Shown in pieces: positions 1 to 7,039 of a DNA stretch of 14,009 nt (the stretch's first letter is position 1; every line of letters starts with the position of its first letter). The DNA lies in the NCBI GenBank assembly GCA_001577185.1, contig LSCM01000014.1, positions 1 through 14,009 of the forward strand, given 5' to 3'. Under the pieces are notes generated by a model. That model worked only from the letters and a program-made list of their open reading frames with translations, did no database searches and was not told where the DNA came from. The translations under genes and the position numbers were made by a program. Origin of the DNA: Cloacimonetes bacterium TCS62 (GTDB lineage Bacteria; Cloacimonadota; Cloacimonadia; Cloacimonadales; TCS61).

Positions 1-159
1 TACTTTTAGTGTTTATAATTTTTAGCCATCAGGGAACATAAATTTTGACCTTATAGTAAGCAGTAAATCACGAAATCTGATCAAATAGAGATTAATTAAG
101 AACTTTCATTTATGATTTTCTAAAAAACTCATAATTATAATAAAATACTTGCTTAATAA

Positions 160-165
160 TATAAT
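160..165 (+). promoter_or_regulatory. Possible -10 element for the rnf operon
   Basis: This is a perfect TATAAT about 50 nt upstream of the rnfC start. The -35 position, 17 nt upstream, reads ATAATA and is not convincing. In a region this AT-rich the hexamer could occur by chance, so this is a weak call based on position and sequence only. Confidence 0.2.
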
Positions 166-202
166 TTGAAAAATTTGACAATAAATTATTTAGTTAAATA
201 TA

Positions 203-208
203 AGGGAG
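203..208 (+). promoter_or_regulatory. Ribosome binding site that decides the rnfC start
   Basis: AGGGAG lies 5 nt before the ATG at 214. A TTG at 166 opens the same frame 16 codons earlier but has no Shine-Dalgarno sequence. The protein from 214 begins M-G-L-K-T-F-P-G-G-V-H-P, the usual RnfC N-terminus. The start is therefore 214. Confidence 0.8.
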
Positions 209-213
209 AAAAT

Positions 214-1533
214 ATGGGTTTAAAAACATTTCCAGGTGGTGTTCATCCCAGTGACTTGAAGCATCATTCAAAGGATAGTGCAATTGAAGAAATCCCCTTA
301 CCAGAAAAAGTAGTTATTCCGCTTTCACAACATATAGGTTCACCTTCGAAGCCTATAGTTAAAAAAGGTGATGAAGTAATTACGGGACAGAAAATAGCCG
401 AAGCGGGTGGATTTGTTTCTATTCCTATGCATGCATCCATTACAGGAAAAATAACAAAAATTGGTAAATTCAATCATCCAAATGGTGCTATGGGAAATGC
501 AATTGAAATAACTAAAAATGAAGAAGAAAAATGGATTCCACTAATAGATGAAAAAAAATTTCTAGAGCTTTCCGCAGAGCAGATCAAAAAACGAATTAGT
601 GAGGCTGGCATCTGCGGGATGGGTGGAGCTGGATTCCCAACACATGTAAAACTATCCCCTCCCAAAGAAAAACCTATCGATACTGTAATCTTGAATGGAG
701 TTGAATGTGAACCCTATCTTACAGCAGATTATCGGTTGATGAAAGAGAAAGCTGATGAAATAATTTCCGGTCTGAAATTGATCATGAAAACTGTTTCAGC
801 TCAAAATGGGATCATTGGAATCGAGGCGAACAAACCAGATATAATAAAACACTTCAAACAAAAACTAAAAAATAATAAGCAATTGCGCGTTATTGGTTTG
901 AAACTAAAATACCCACAAGGTGCAGAAAAGCAATTGATCTACGCAGCTACAAAACGCAAAGTCCCGAATAAAAGCGGATTACCAATGGATGTAAATGTGG
1001 TAGTTCAGAACGTTGGGACTTCATTAGCAGTTTACGAAGCAGTTCGGTTCAAAAAACCATTAATTGAACGCGTTATTACAATTAGTGGAAAAATCGTAAA
1101 AAAACCTAAAAATATTAAAGCAAGAATTGGAACAAAATTCTCGACCTTATTAGAACATTGCGATAATACATCTGAAGATATTCATAAAATTGTTTCCGGG
1201 GGACCAATGATGGGATTCGCAATTTCATCATTAGAAACTCCTATGGCAAAAACTAGTTCCGGACTTCTGCTTTTTGGTACAGAAGATGCCCGTTTAGAAA
1301 AAGAAGATATTTGCTTACGATGTGGACGTTGCGTAGATGTCTGTCCCATGAATCTAGTACCAAGTTTAATTGCACATAATGTGAAGCATGAAGATTGGGA
1401 TATGGCTGATAAATATGGTGTAATGGACTGCATGAAGTGTGGTAGTTGTGCTTATGTTTGTCCTTCTCATATCAAGCTTATACAATGGATAGATATTGGG
1501 AAGATAAAGATCAATGAAATTAAAAATAAATAA
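214..1533 (+). CDS. rnfC: Rnf complex subunit RnfC (NADH/FMN and 4Fe-4S subunit)
   Basis: RnfC is the cytoplasmic peripheral subunit of the ferredoxin:NAD+ oxidoreductase (Rnf), where NAD(H) exchanges electrons through FMN and two 4Fe-4S clusters. The protein is 439 aa. Visible features are the family N-terminus K-T-F-P-G-G-V-H-P, the glycine-rich nucleotide/flavin loop G-M-G-G-A-G-F-P-T-H at about 135-144, N-G-V-E-C-E-P-Y at 161-168, an SLBB-like stretch in the middle, and two ferredoxin motifs. The cluster cysteines are 367/370/373/377 and 406/409/412/416. The length matches the short form found in clostridia and Thermotoga-like Rnf; enterobacterial RsxC carries a long alanine-rich tail that is absent here. 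It is the first gene of the operon, and rnfD begins 12 nt after its stop. Confidence 0.97.
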   Translation: MGLKTFPGGVHPSDLKHHSKDSAIEEIPLPEKVVIPLSQHIGSPSKPIVKKGDEVITGQKIAEAGGFVSIPMHASITGKITKIGKFNHPNGAMGNAIEITKNEEEKWIPLIDEKKFLELSAEQIKKRISEAGICGMGGAGFPTHVKLSPPKEKPIDTVILNGVECEPYLTADYRLMKEKADEIISGLKLIMKTVSAQNGIIGIEANKPDIIKHFKQKLKNNKQLRVIGLKLKYPQGAEKQLIYAATKRKVPNKSGLPMDVNVVVQNVGTSLAVYEAVRFKKPLIERVITISGKIVKKPKNIKARIGTKFSTLLEHCDNTSEDIHKIVSGGPMMGFAISSLETPMAKTSSGLLLFGTEDARLEKEDICLRCGRCVDVCPMNLVPSLIAHNVKHEDWDMADKYGVMDCMKCGSCAYVCPSHIKLIQWIDIGKIKINEIKNK

Positions 1534-1545
1534 ATTGGAGGATTT

Positions 1546-2616
1546 ATGAATGATGTTTTTGCTGTTTCGGCAGCTCCACATTTGAAACAGAAAATATCAG
1601 TAAGATCTGTTATGTGGCAGGTTGTAATAGCTTTGTTACCTGCCTTATTAGTTGGAATTTTCTTTTTTGGAATACAATCATTACTTTTGACTTTATATTC
1701 TGTGGTTGCAGCTGTTTTAACAGAAGCAGGAATTCAAAAAATGAGAAAAATTCCGATTACTGTAGATGACGGTAGCGCTGTGGTAACTGGGATACTCATC
1801 GCATTTAATATAAATGTTGCTTCTCCCTGGTGGTTACCTGTGATAGGAGCTATTTTTGCTATTGCAGTAGGTAAACAGATTTTTGGTGGTTTGGGTTTCA
1901 ATATTTTTAATCCTGCTCTACTTGGAAGAGCTTTTCTGGTAGCTTCTTGGCCCACTTTAACAACTGCCGGGTGGACAAGAACACAACCTTTATGGAACGC
2001 TTTTCAGTCCTCCATAAATGGTTTGAAGAATTTACCTGCTGATGTTCCGGATGTAGTAACCTCAGCTACTCCATTGAGTGTGGTAAAAGCACTAAGAGAT
2101 ACAACTCAAATAAGCCGTGATATGGCTGAGACTGTTATGAATAATCTCACAAGTTTCAATACTATCAGAGATATGTTCTGGGGCAATATCGGAGGCGTTA
2201 TTGGTGAAGTTTCTGCAGTCGCTTTACTGATCGGTGCTGCCTATCTTGCTTATAAACATATTATCGAGTGGAGAATTCCTATAAGTTATATTGGAACTGT
2301 TTTTATCCTCACCTTTATTTTTGGTGGAATAAACGGAATTTTTTCAGCTTCCATTTTACTTCCGGTTGTACATATTTTCTCCGGTGGTCTCATCTTAGGA
2401 GCTTTCTTTATGGCGACCGATATGGTCACATCTCCTGTAACCAAAGCTGGTAGAATATATTTTGGAATCGGATGTGGATTGATCACGGTTGTAATTAGAT
2501 TGGTTGGTGGTTATCCAGAAGGTGTATCATACTCCATCTTATTAATGAACATGGCAGTTCCGTTGCTGGATAAATATACTACCCCTAAGATATTTGGAAT
2601 GGTTGAAAATAATTAG
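1546..2616 (+). CDS. rnfD: Rnf complex subunit RnfD (membrane FMN subunit)
   Basis: RnfD is an integral membrane subunit of the Rnf ion pump, related to NqrB, that carries covalently bound FMN. The 356 aa protein has about ten hydrophobic segments. Conserved stretches are F-N-P-A-L-L-G-R-A-F-L at 121-131, the flavinylation motif S-A-T-P-L at 173-177 (T175 is the expected FMN attachment threonine), F-F-M-A-T-D-M-V-T-S-P at 287-297, and G-G-Y-P-E-G-V-S-Y at 321-329. The start is set by GGAGG at 1537-1541. It lies between rnfC and rnfG in the canonical C-D-G-E-A-B order. Attachment of FMN is by ApbE, which is not encoded in this window. Confidence 0.97.
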   Translation: MNDVFAVSAAPHLKQKISVRSVMWQVVIALLPALLVGIFFFGIQSLLLTLYSVVAAVLTEAGIQKMRKIPITVDDGSAVVTGILIAFNINVASPWWLPVIGAIFAIAVGKQIFGGLGFNIFNPALLGRAFLVASWPTLTTAGWTRTQPLWNAFQSSINGLKNLPADVPDVVTSATPLSVVKALRDTTQISRDMAETVMNNLTSFNTIRDMFWGNIGGVIGEVSAVALLIGAAYLAYKHIIEWRIPISYIGTVFILTFIFGGINGIFSASILLPVVHIFSGGLILGAFFMATDMVTSPVTKAGRIYFGIGCGLITVVIRLVGGYPEGVSYSILLMNMAVPLLDKYTTPKIFGMVENN

Positions 2617-2647
2617 AGAATAATTTAATTTTGAATAAGGAGTATAA

Positions 2648-3211
2648 ATGAAATATTATGTAAGACTTGGCTTAGTACTGCTAATGATCACTGCAATTGC
2701 TAGTGGAATCTTAGCTTATATCAATAGTTTTACAAAACCTCTTATTGAAGAAAATCGTAATAGACAAAAAGAAAAAGCCAGAATAGAAGTATTATCGGAA
2801 GCTACTAAGTTCGATAGCATCTTTACCATAAATAATGAAACTGTCTACTGCGGAAAGGACAAGGAAGGAAATATCGTCGGTTATACATTCATAGCCTCAA
2901 TGTATGGATACAGCAGCGATGTAAAAACTATGGTAGGAATTTCTTCCAATTATCAAATAAATAAAATCAAGATAATAGACCAAAAAGAGACTCCAGGTCT
3001 AGGAGCAAATTGCATTAATCCGGATTTTCAAACACAATTTAATAAACTTGGTTCAAGTGAGATGATGGTTGATAAAGATGGTGGTGAGATTGCAAGTATT
3101 ACAGGTGCGACTATAACAAGTCGCGCAGTTACAAATTCGATAAAAACCGGTATACTATCCTTAAAGAAACGCTTTGAAAAATCTAATACTGCCAAGGAGG
3201 TTACAAAATGA
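2648..3211 (+). CDS. rnfG: Rnf complex subunit RnfG (covalent FMN subunit)
   Basis: RnfG is a single-span membrane protein with an outer FMN-binding domain (NqrC/RnfG family) that relays electrons within the Rnf complex. The 187 aa product has an N-terminal transmembrane helix at about 5-27 and then a charged linker. The FMN domain contains the conserved E-T-P-G-L-G-A at 114-120 and the flavinylation motif T-G-A-T at 152-155 (T155 is the expected FMN ester site). GGAG sits just upstream of the ATG. The last codon and TGA overlap the rnfE start (ATGA, 3208-3211), indicating translational coupling. The C-terminal tail is short and lysine-rich. Length is normal for the family. Confidence 0.96.
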   Translation: MKYYVRLGLVLLMITAIASGILAYINSFTKPLIEENRNRQKEKARIEVLSEATKFDSIFTINNETVYCGKDKEGNIVGYTFIASMYGYSSDVKTMVGISSNYQINKIKIIDQKETPGLGANCINPDFQTQFNKLGSSEMMVDKDGGEIASITGATITSRAVTNSIKTGILSLKKRFEKSNTAKEVTK

Positions 3212-3795
3212 CATTGATCAAAGAATTTACAAAAGGACTGATCAAAGAAAATCCAGTCTTTGTAATGGCTTTAGGATTATGTCCAACCCTTGCTGTAACT
3301 ACATCAGTCGAAAATGCTATTGGAATGGGATTAGCTGCTACTTTTGTTTTAGTATCATCTAATATTATTATTTCACTTATAAAAAATTTAATTCCAAACA
3401 AGATTCGGATACCTGCTTACATCGTAGTTATTGCATCTTTTGTAACAATAGTAGATATGGTGATGGAAGCATATCTACCAGCATTGCATAAAAACTTGGG
3501 CCTGTTCATACCACTAATAGTTGTAAATTGTATAATTTTAGGCAGAGCAGAAGCTTTTGCAGGCAAGAATAAATTACTACCATCGATATTTGATGGATTC
3601 GGAATGGGATTCGGTTTCACACTTGCCTTAATTATCATTGGTGCTATTAGAGAATTATTGGGAGTTGGAGAGCTGTTGGGCTTCAGTATCATGCCGGCAT
3701 CTTACAAGCCTATGCTCGTTGCGATCTTAGCTCCAGGAGCCTTTCTTGTTATGGGACTTTTAATGGGTCTGATGAATTTAAAGAAAAAAGATTAA
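3208..3795 (+). CDS. rnfE: Rnf complex subunit RnfE
   Basis: RnfE is a six-helix membrane subunit that pairs with RnfA. In known Rnf structures the two together hold an intramembrane [2Fe-2S] cluster through two cysteines from each. Here the 195 aa protein has those cysteines as C25 (in G-L-C-P-T-L-A) and C108 (in V-V-N-C-I-I-L-G-R-A-E). Hydrophobic segments lie at roughly 13-33, 38-60, 68-88, 97-117, 125-148 and 168-190. A strong AAGGAGG at 3194-3200 precedes the ATG, which overlaps the end of rnfG by 4 nt. Length and motifs are typical, with no defect seen. Confidence 0.97.
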   Translation: MTLIKEFTKGLIKENPVFVMALGLCPTLAVTTSVENAIGMGLAATFVLVSSNIIISLIKNLIPNKIRIPAYIVVIASFVTIVDMVMEAYLPALHKNLGLFIPLIVVNCIILGRAEAFAGKNKLLPSIFDGFGMGFGFTLALIIIGAIRELLGVGELLGFSIMPASYKPMLVAILAPGAFLVMGLLMGLMNLKKKD

Positions 3796-3835
3796 CAAAA
3801 TGATAGAACTGGAAATTAATAATTAGGAGAAATAG

Positions 3836-4423
3836 ATGGATTTTTTAACACAAATATTTGCTTTGGCGATTGCTGCTATATTTGTCCAAAACTTTGTTTT
3901 AGCAAGATTTTTAGGACTTTGCCCTTACATCGGAGTTTCTAAAAAGTTGGATTCTGCTTTGGGTATGGGAATGGCAGTAATTTTTGTGATGACTATGGCT
4001 TCGACATTTACATGGCTTATACATAATTATTTGCTTGTACCTTTAAATATTGAGTTTTTACAAACTATCGCGTTTATTCTAACGATTGCATCACTTGTTC
4101 AATTAGTAGAAATGGTAATTCAGAAAATGGCTCCTGCGTTATATAAAGCTTTGGGTGTATTCTTACCTTTAATTACAACTAATTGTGCAGTCTTAGGTGT
4201 AGCAATATTAAATATTAATGAGGAGTATAGTTTCATATTTTCCATTCTAAATGGGCTTTTTGCAGGATTAGGATTCACTTTAGTCTTGGTTCTTATGGCT
4301 GGGATACGAGAACGCTTAGAACGTGCTGAGCTACCAAAGAGCATGAAAGGTATGCCAATTGCTATGATCGTTGCCGGTTGTATGGCTCTTGCTTTTCTTG
4401 GTTTTTCTGGTCTGAAATTTTAG
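3836..4423 (+). CDS. rnfA: Rnf complex subunit RnfA
   Basis: RnfA is the second small membrane subunit, a paralogue of RnfE that inserts in the opposite orientation. Together they frame the central electron and ion path of the pump. The 195 aa product has the family signatures N-F-V-L-A-R-F-L-G-L-C-P at 19-30 with cluster cysteine C29, and L-P-L-I-T-T-N-C-A-V-L-G at 110-121 with cluster cysteine C117. Six hydrophobic segments are visible. AGGAGA at 3825-3830 sets the start. The 40-nt gap after rnfE is the largest within the rnf genes but contains no terminator. Confidence 0.97.
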   Translation: MDFLTQIFALAIAAIFVQNFVLARFLGLCPYIGVSKKLDSALGMGMAVIFVMTMASTFTWLIHNYLLVPLNIEFLQTIAFILTIASLVQLVEMVIQKMAPALYKALGVFLPLITTNCAVLGVAILNINEEYSFIFSILNGLFAGLGFTLVLVLMAGIRERLERAELPKSMKGMPIAMIVAGCMALAFLGFSGLKF

Positions 4424-4432
4424 GAGGTTTTA

Positions 4433-5308
4433 ATGTTATTATATTCAATGATCACTTTAGGAGCTCTTGGATTGATATATGGTCTTGGTCTAGCATTTGC
4501 CTCAAGAAAGTTTCATGTAAAGATCGATCCAAAAATCGAAAAAATAAATAAAATTCTACCTGGTGTAAATTGTGGTGCTTGTGGTTATCCGGGATGCTCT
4601 GCTTATGCTGAAGCAGTTGTGTCTAAAGATGAGGAGATTAATCTTTGTGCTCCTGGTGGGAATGATGTCGTAAAACATATTTCTGAAATATTAGGAATTA
4701 AAGCAACTGCCTCAGAAAGAAAAATTGCTGTGATCCATTGTCAAAGCGGAGGAAAAGATAATACATTTTTACGTTACGAATATCAGGGAATATCTACATG
4801 TAAAGCTGCTATTTTAGTCTCCGGAGGTCCAAATTTTTGCAATTATGGTTGTGTCTTCCAATATGATTGTGTTAAAGCTTGTAATTTTGATGCTATGCTG
4901 ATCGATGACAATGGAATGATCCAAATTGATAAGGATAAATGTACTGGGTGTGGTGCATGTGCAAAGGCATGTCCAAGAAATCTTATAGAGTTGGTTTCCG
5001 AAAAGAAACGAGTTCATATTTTATGCTCTTCACATGATAAAGGTGCAGAATCAAGAAAGCGTTGTGGTAACAAAACAGCATGTATTGGATGTTCAATTTG
5101 TGAAAAAAAATGTCCAAAAGATGCAATCGAGATGGTGGATAATTTAGCTGTGATTAATTATGATAAATGCATCAATTGCGGTATTTGTGCAGATAATTGT
5201 CCCACTAATGCTATCTTTGATCCACTAAAAGAAGTACGTGCAAAAAAGAAAGCAGAAGCAAAGAAAAAAGCTGCCGCAGCTAAAAAGCAAGCTGAGCAAA
5301 AGAGTTGA
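4433..5308 (+). CDS. rnfB: Rnf complex subunit RnfB (ferredoxin-accepting iron-sulfur subunit)
   Basis: RnfB is the likely entry point for electrons from reduced ferredoxin. The 291 aa protein has an N-terminal membrane anchor at about 5-22. A 4Fe-4S domain with C47, C50, C55 and C72 (N-C-G-A-C-G-Y-P-G-C) follows. Next comes a group at C136, C140, C146 and C150 that interleaves with ferredoxin motif C170/C173/C176/C180, then a second ferredoxin pair at C217/C220/C223/C227 and C246/C249/C252/C256. This gives five 4Fe-4S sites. The last 25 or so residues are an alanine/lysine-rich, probably helical tail. The ribosome binding site GGAGG at 4423-4427 overlaps the end of the rnfA stop codon. It is the last rnf gene of the operon. 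Confidence 0.97.
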   Translation: MLLYSMITLGALGLIYGLGLAFASRKFHVKIDPKIEKINKILPGVNCGACGYPGCSAYAEAVVSKDEEINLCAPGGNDVVKHISEILGIKATASERKIAVIHCQSGGKDNTFLRYEYQGISTCKAAILVSGGPNFCNYGCVFQYDCVKACNFDAMLIDDNGMIQIDKDKCTGCGACAKACPRNLIELVSEKKRVHILCSSHDKGAESRKRCGNKTACIGCSICEKKCPKDAIEMVDNLAVINYDKCINCGICADNCPTNAIFDPLKEVRAKKKAEAKKKAAAAKKQAEQKS

Positions 5309-5314
5309 TACAAA

Positions 5315-5953
5315 ATGGGTTTTATTGATAATTTTAAGGAAAAATATTTTAGACGAAAAGGTCAAAAGCTGCTTACAAAGGGTAAAATAGAAAAGGCTTA
5401 TACCTATTTTCGAAAAGCTTTATTACTCAAAAATTCTGCAGAAAACGTCTTTAACTTATCTGTTACTTTGATGTCTTTGGGAAACTATGCAGAAGCAGAG
5501 AAGTTTTTATCAAAAATTAAAGAACAATATCCGGAAAATACTCTCAATACTTTATCATTAGCAGAATGCATGATAATGCAAAAGAAATGGGACAAAGCAA
5601 TTCAATTATATCAGAAGATTCTTAAGAAAGATCCCGATAATCCAAGTTTTAAAAAATATTTAAAAATAGCTCAGGATCCTGTTTTTAGGGAAAAATACGT
5701 GAAATCCAAGGAGTTATTCAATAAAGCTACTTTAGCTTTAAAACAAAAAAATGATGAAAAAGCTCTCAAGCATCTGTTAGATGCAAATGAATACTTTCCG
5801 AATGAACCCCATGTTTTACATAACATCGGTTCAATTTATTTTTTAAAAAAGAGATACAAAAAGGCTTATAAATATATTTTACAAGCATATGAATTAAAGA
5901 AGAATAATCCGAAATTTAAGGAAAGTCTAAAAAAAGTTAAGAATAAACTGTAA
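5315..5953 (+). CDS. TPR-repeat protein downstream of rnfB
   Basis: A 212 aa soluble protein made almost entirely of tetratricopeptide-type helical repeats, visible at about 14-41, 44-75, 77-107, 130-162 and 165-198. Typical positions are filled, such as G-N-Y-A-E-A and K-W-D-K-A-I-Q-L-Y. It is strongly basic (many lysines) and has no signal peptide or membrane segment, so it is probably cytoplasmic. It starts 6 nt after the rnfB stop with only a weak purine-rich stretch in front, which suggests translation coupled to rnfB and transcription with the rnf operon. TPR proteins usually act as protein-protein scaffolds; a role in Rnf assembly or regulation is suggested by position only. The family beyond TPR is not recognised. 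Confidence 0.85.
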   Translation: MGFIDNFKEKYFRRKGQKLLTKGKIEKAYTYFRKALLLKNSAENVFNLSVTLMSLGNYAEAEKFLSKIKEQYPENTLNTLSLAECMIMQKKWDKAIQLYQKILKKDPDNPSFKKYLKIAQDPVFREKYVKSKELFNKATLALKQKNDEKALKHLLDANEYFPNEPHVLHNIGSIYFLKKRYKKAYKYILQAYELKKNNPKFKESLKKVKNKL

Positions 5954-5973
5954 TTTTGGTGATAAGACAAACA

Positions 5974-6001
5974 TTGACAAAATCTAATTACATAAAATAA
6001 T
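5974..6001 (+). promoter_or_regulatory. Likely sigma-70-type promoter
   Basis: TTGACA at 5974-5979 is followed after 16 nt by AATAAT at 5996-6001, six and five matches to the consensus hexamers. Transcription would start near 6008, leaving a short leader with AGGAG at 6019-6023 before the next gene. This suggests the following gene is transcribed separately from the rnf operon, although no terminator separates them. Confidence 0.45.
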
Positions 6002-6029
6002 AAATCAGTTAGAAAATTAGGAGATGAAA

Positions 6030-6935
6030 ATGAAGAAAATTAAATTTATTATTCTGTTTGTTTTCTTAATAACCTTATTACAAGCTAATATTTTAATCGA
6101 CCTTTATCATTATAATTATGGTATAATAGATCGCACCGTTCTTGTATTCGATTCCAAACCAGAATATTCGATTTTCAAAAGAGATGATGTTATCCAATTA
6201 AATATTGAAAAATGTAAAAAGAATATTACTCTTAATAATTCCCAAATTAAAAATAATAATACAATCAATGGTTTTCAATTCAAGTCAACCAAGACTGATG
6301 TTATTGTTTTAATAATGATAAATACAGCAATTCAAAACTTAAATAAATATAAATACGATTTTGATCTTACCAGTATAAAAGGTTCTGTTTATAAATTAGT
6401 TCTTGATATATTTTCTACAAAGAATCCGCAAACAAATTCAGAAATTCAAAGTTTTGTAAATTTTTACGACGCTACCGGTAGAAAAAATAAAGCTGATGAA
6501 TATCGTTATTTGCTAAAACATGGAAAACTAAAATCAGCTATCGATGTGACGAAAGTATCCAAAACAAAAGATGCTGCAGCTCAGCAAAGAAATGCAGGCG
6601 CAACTACAGCTCAACAAAAAAAAGAAAAAGAAAATTTATCATTCCTACAAAAAATATTTTCACGGTTTGATAATACAAATCTATTGTTGTTTACCTCAAT
6701 ATTTGTAGGTGTAATTGCCTTAACTCTGTTAATTATAATGATCATAAATTTATCTCGAAAGAAAGCTACATCTCAAGAAGTTAGTTTTGATGAAAAATTT
6801 AGGAATATGAACGATTTCGGGGATAAAGATTTCCAGAAAGAAATGATTGCAAAACTTATTGCTGATGATTGGGGTAAAAAAGAAATTGCTCATGAATTGA
6901 ATCTCACTAATGAAAGAATAAATGAGCTTACATAA
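6030..6935 (+). CDS. Bitopic membrane protein, AMIN-like outer domain and HTH-like tail
   Basis: No named family is firmly recognised. The 301 aa protein starts at ATG 6030, 6 nt after AGGAG (6019-6023); an ATG at 6024 directly abuts that site and is less likely. Residues 1-18 look like a signal peptide. Residues about 20-130 form a beta-rich region (R-T-V-L-V-F-D-S-K-P-E-Y, then alternating hydrophobic strands) resembling AMIN-type envelope domains. A helical stretch, an Ala/Gln/Lys-rich linker, and a strong transmembrane helix at about 217-241 follow. The last 35 or so residues read I-A-K-L-I-A-D-D-W-G-K-K-E-I-A-H-E-L-N-L, a short helix-turn-helix-like pattern expected in the cytoplasm. A role in envelope sensing or anchoring is plausible but inferred. 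It ends with a good terminator. Confidence 0.8.
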   Translation: MKKIKFIILFVFLITLLQANILIDLYHYNYGIIDRTVLVFDSKPEYSIFKRDDVIQLNIEKCKKNITLNNSQIKNNNTINGFQFKSTKTDVIVLIMINTAIQNLNKYKYDFDLTSIKGSVYKLVLDIFSTKNPQTNSEIQSFVNFYDATGRKNKADEYRYLLKHGKLKSAIDVTKVSKTKDAAAQQRNAGATTAQQKKEKENLSFLQKIFSRFDNTNLLLFTSIFVGVIALTLLIIMIINLSRKKATSQEVSFDEKFRNMNDFGDKDFQKEMIAKLIADDWGKKEIAHELNLTNERINELT

Positions 6936-6964
6936 TCATTAGTAAAAATTTATCCTATTGATAA

Positions 6965-6996
6965 CATAAAATCCGTAGATACGGATTTTTTTTATG
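6965..6996 (+). terminator. Intrinsic terminator
   Basis: The stem ATCCGT (6971-6976) pairs with ACGGAT (6981-6986) around a 4-nt loop, extended by A-T pairs on both sides, and runs into eight T residues (6986-6993). It lies 30-60 nt after the membrane-protein stop and isolates the FAD-dehydrogenase gene from the upstream unit. Confidence 0.85.
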
Positions 6997-7028
6997 TGAA
7001 TGAGCAAGTTTAGAAAAAATAAATTAAT

Positions 7029-7035
7029 GAGGTGA
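7029..7035 (+). promoter_or_regulatory. Strong ribosome binding site for the FAD protein
   Basis: GAGGTGA, an excellent match to the anti-Shine-Dalgarno sequence, sits 4 nt before the ATG at 7040 and fixes the start. I could not identify a promoter in the 45 nt between the preceding terminator and this site. Confidence 0.7.
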
Positions 7036-7039
7036 CTAA

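Larger units (their letters stand above)
1..213. other. Leader region upstream of the rnf operon
   Basis: This very AT-rich stretch has no coding region that I can support. TATAAT hexamers occur at 14-19, 136-141 and 160-165, and TTGACC at 45-50, but no pair has a good -35/-10 spacing. I therefore cannot place the operon promoter firmly. The TATAAT at 160-165 would give a short leader ahead of the ribosome binding site at 203-208 and is the best positioned. A TTGACA at 175-180 is too close to the start codon to serve, because transcription would begin after the ribosome binding site. No hairpin, riboswitch or end of an upstream gene is evident. Confidence 0.4.

Noticed and set aside
175..204. 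TTGACA (175-180) with TATAAG (199-204) as an rnf promoter
   Set aside because: Transcription would start at about 211, after the ribosome binding site of rnfC, so it cannot drive normal translation of this gene.
166..213. TTG at 166 as the rnfC start
   Set aside because: It has no ribosome binding site, and the extra 16 residues are not part of the RnfC family. The ATG at 214 has AGGGAG 5 nt upstream and gives the typical N-terminus.
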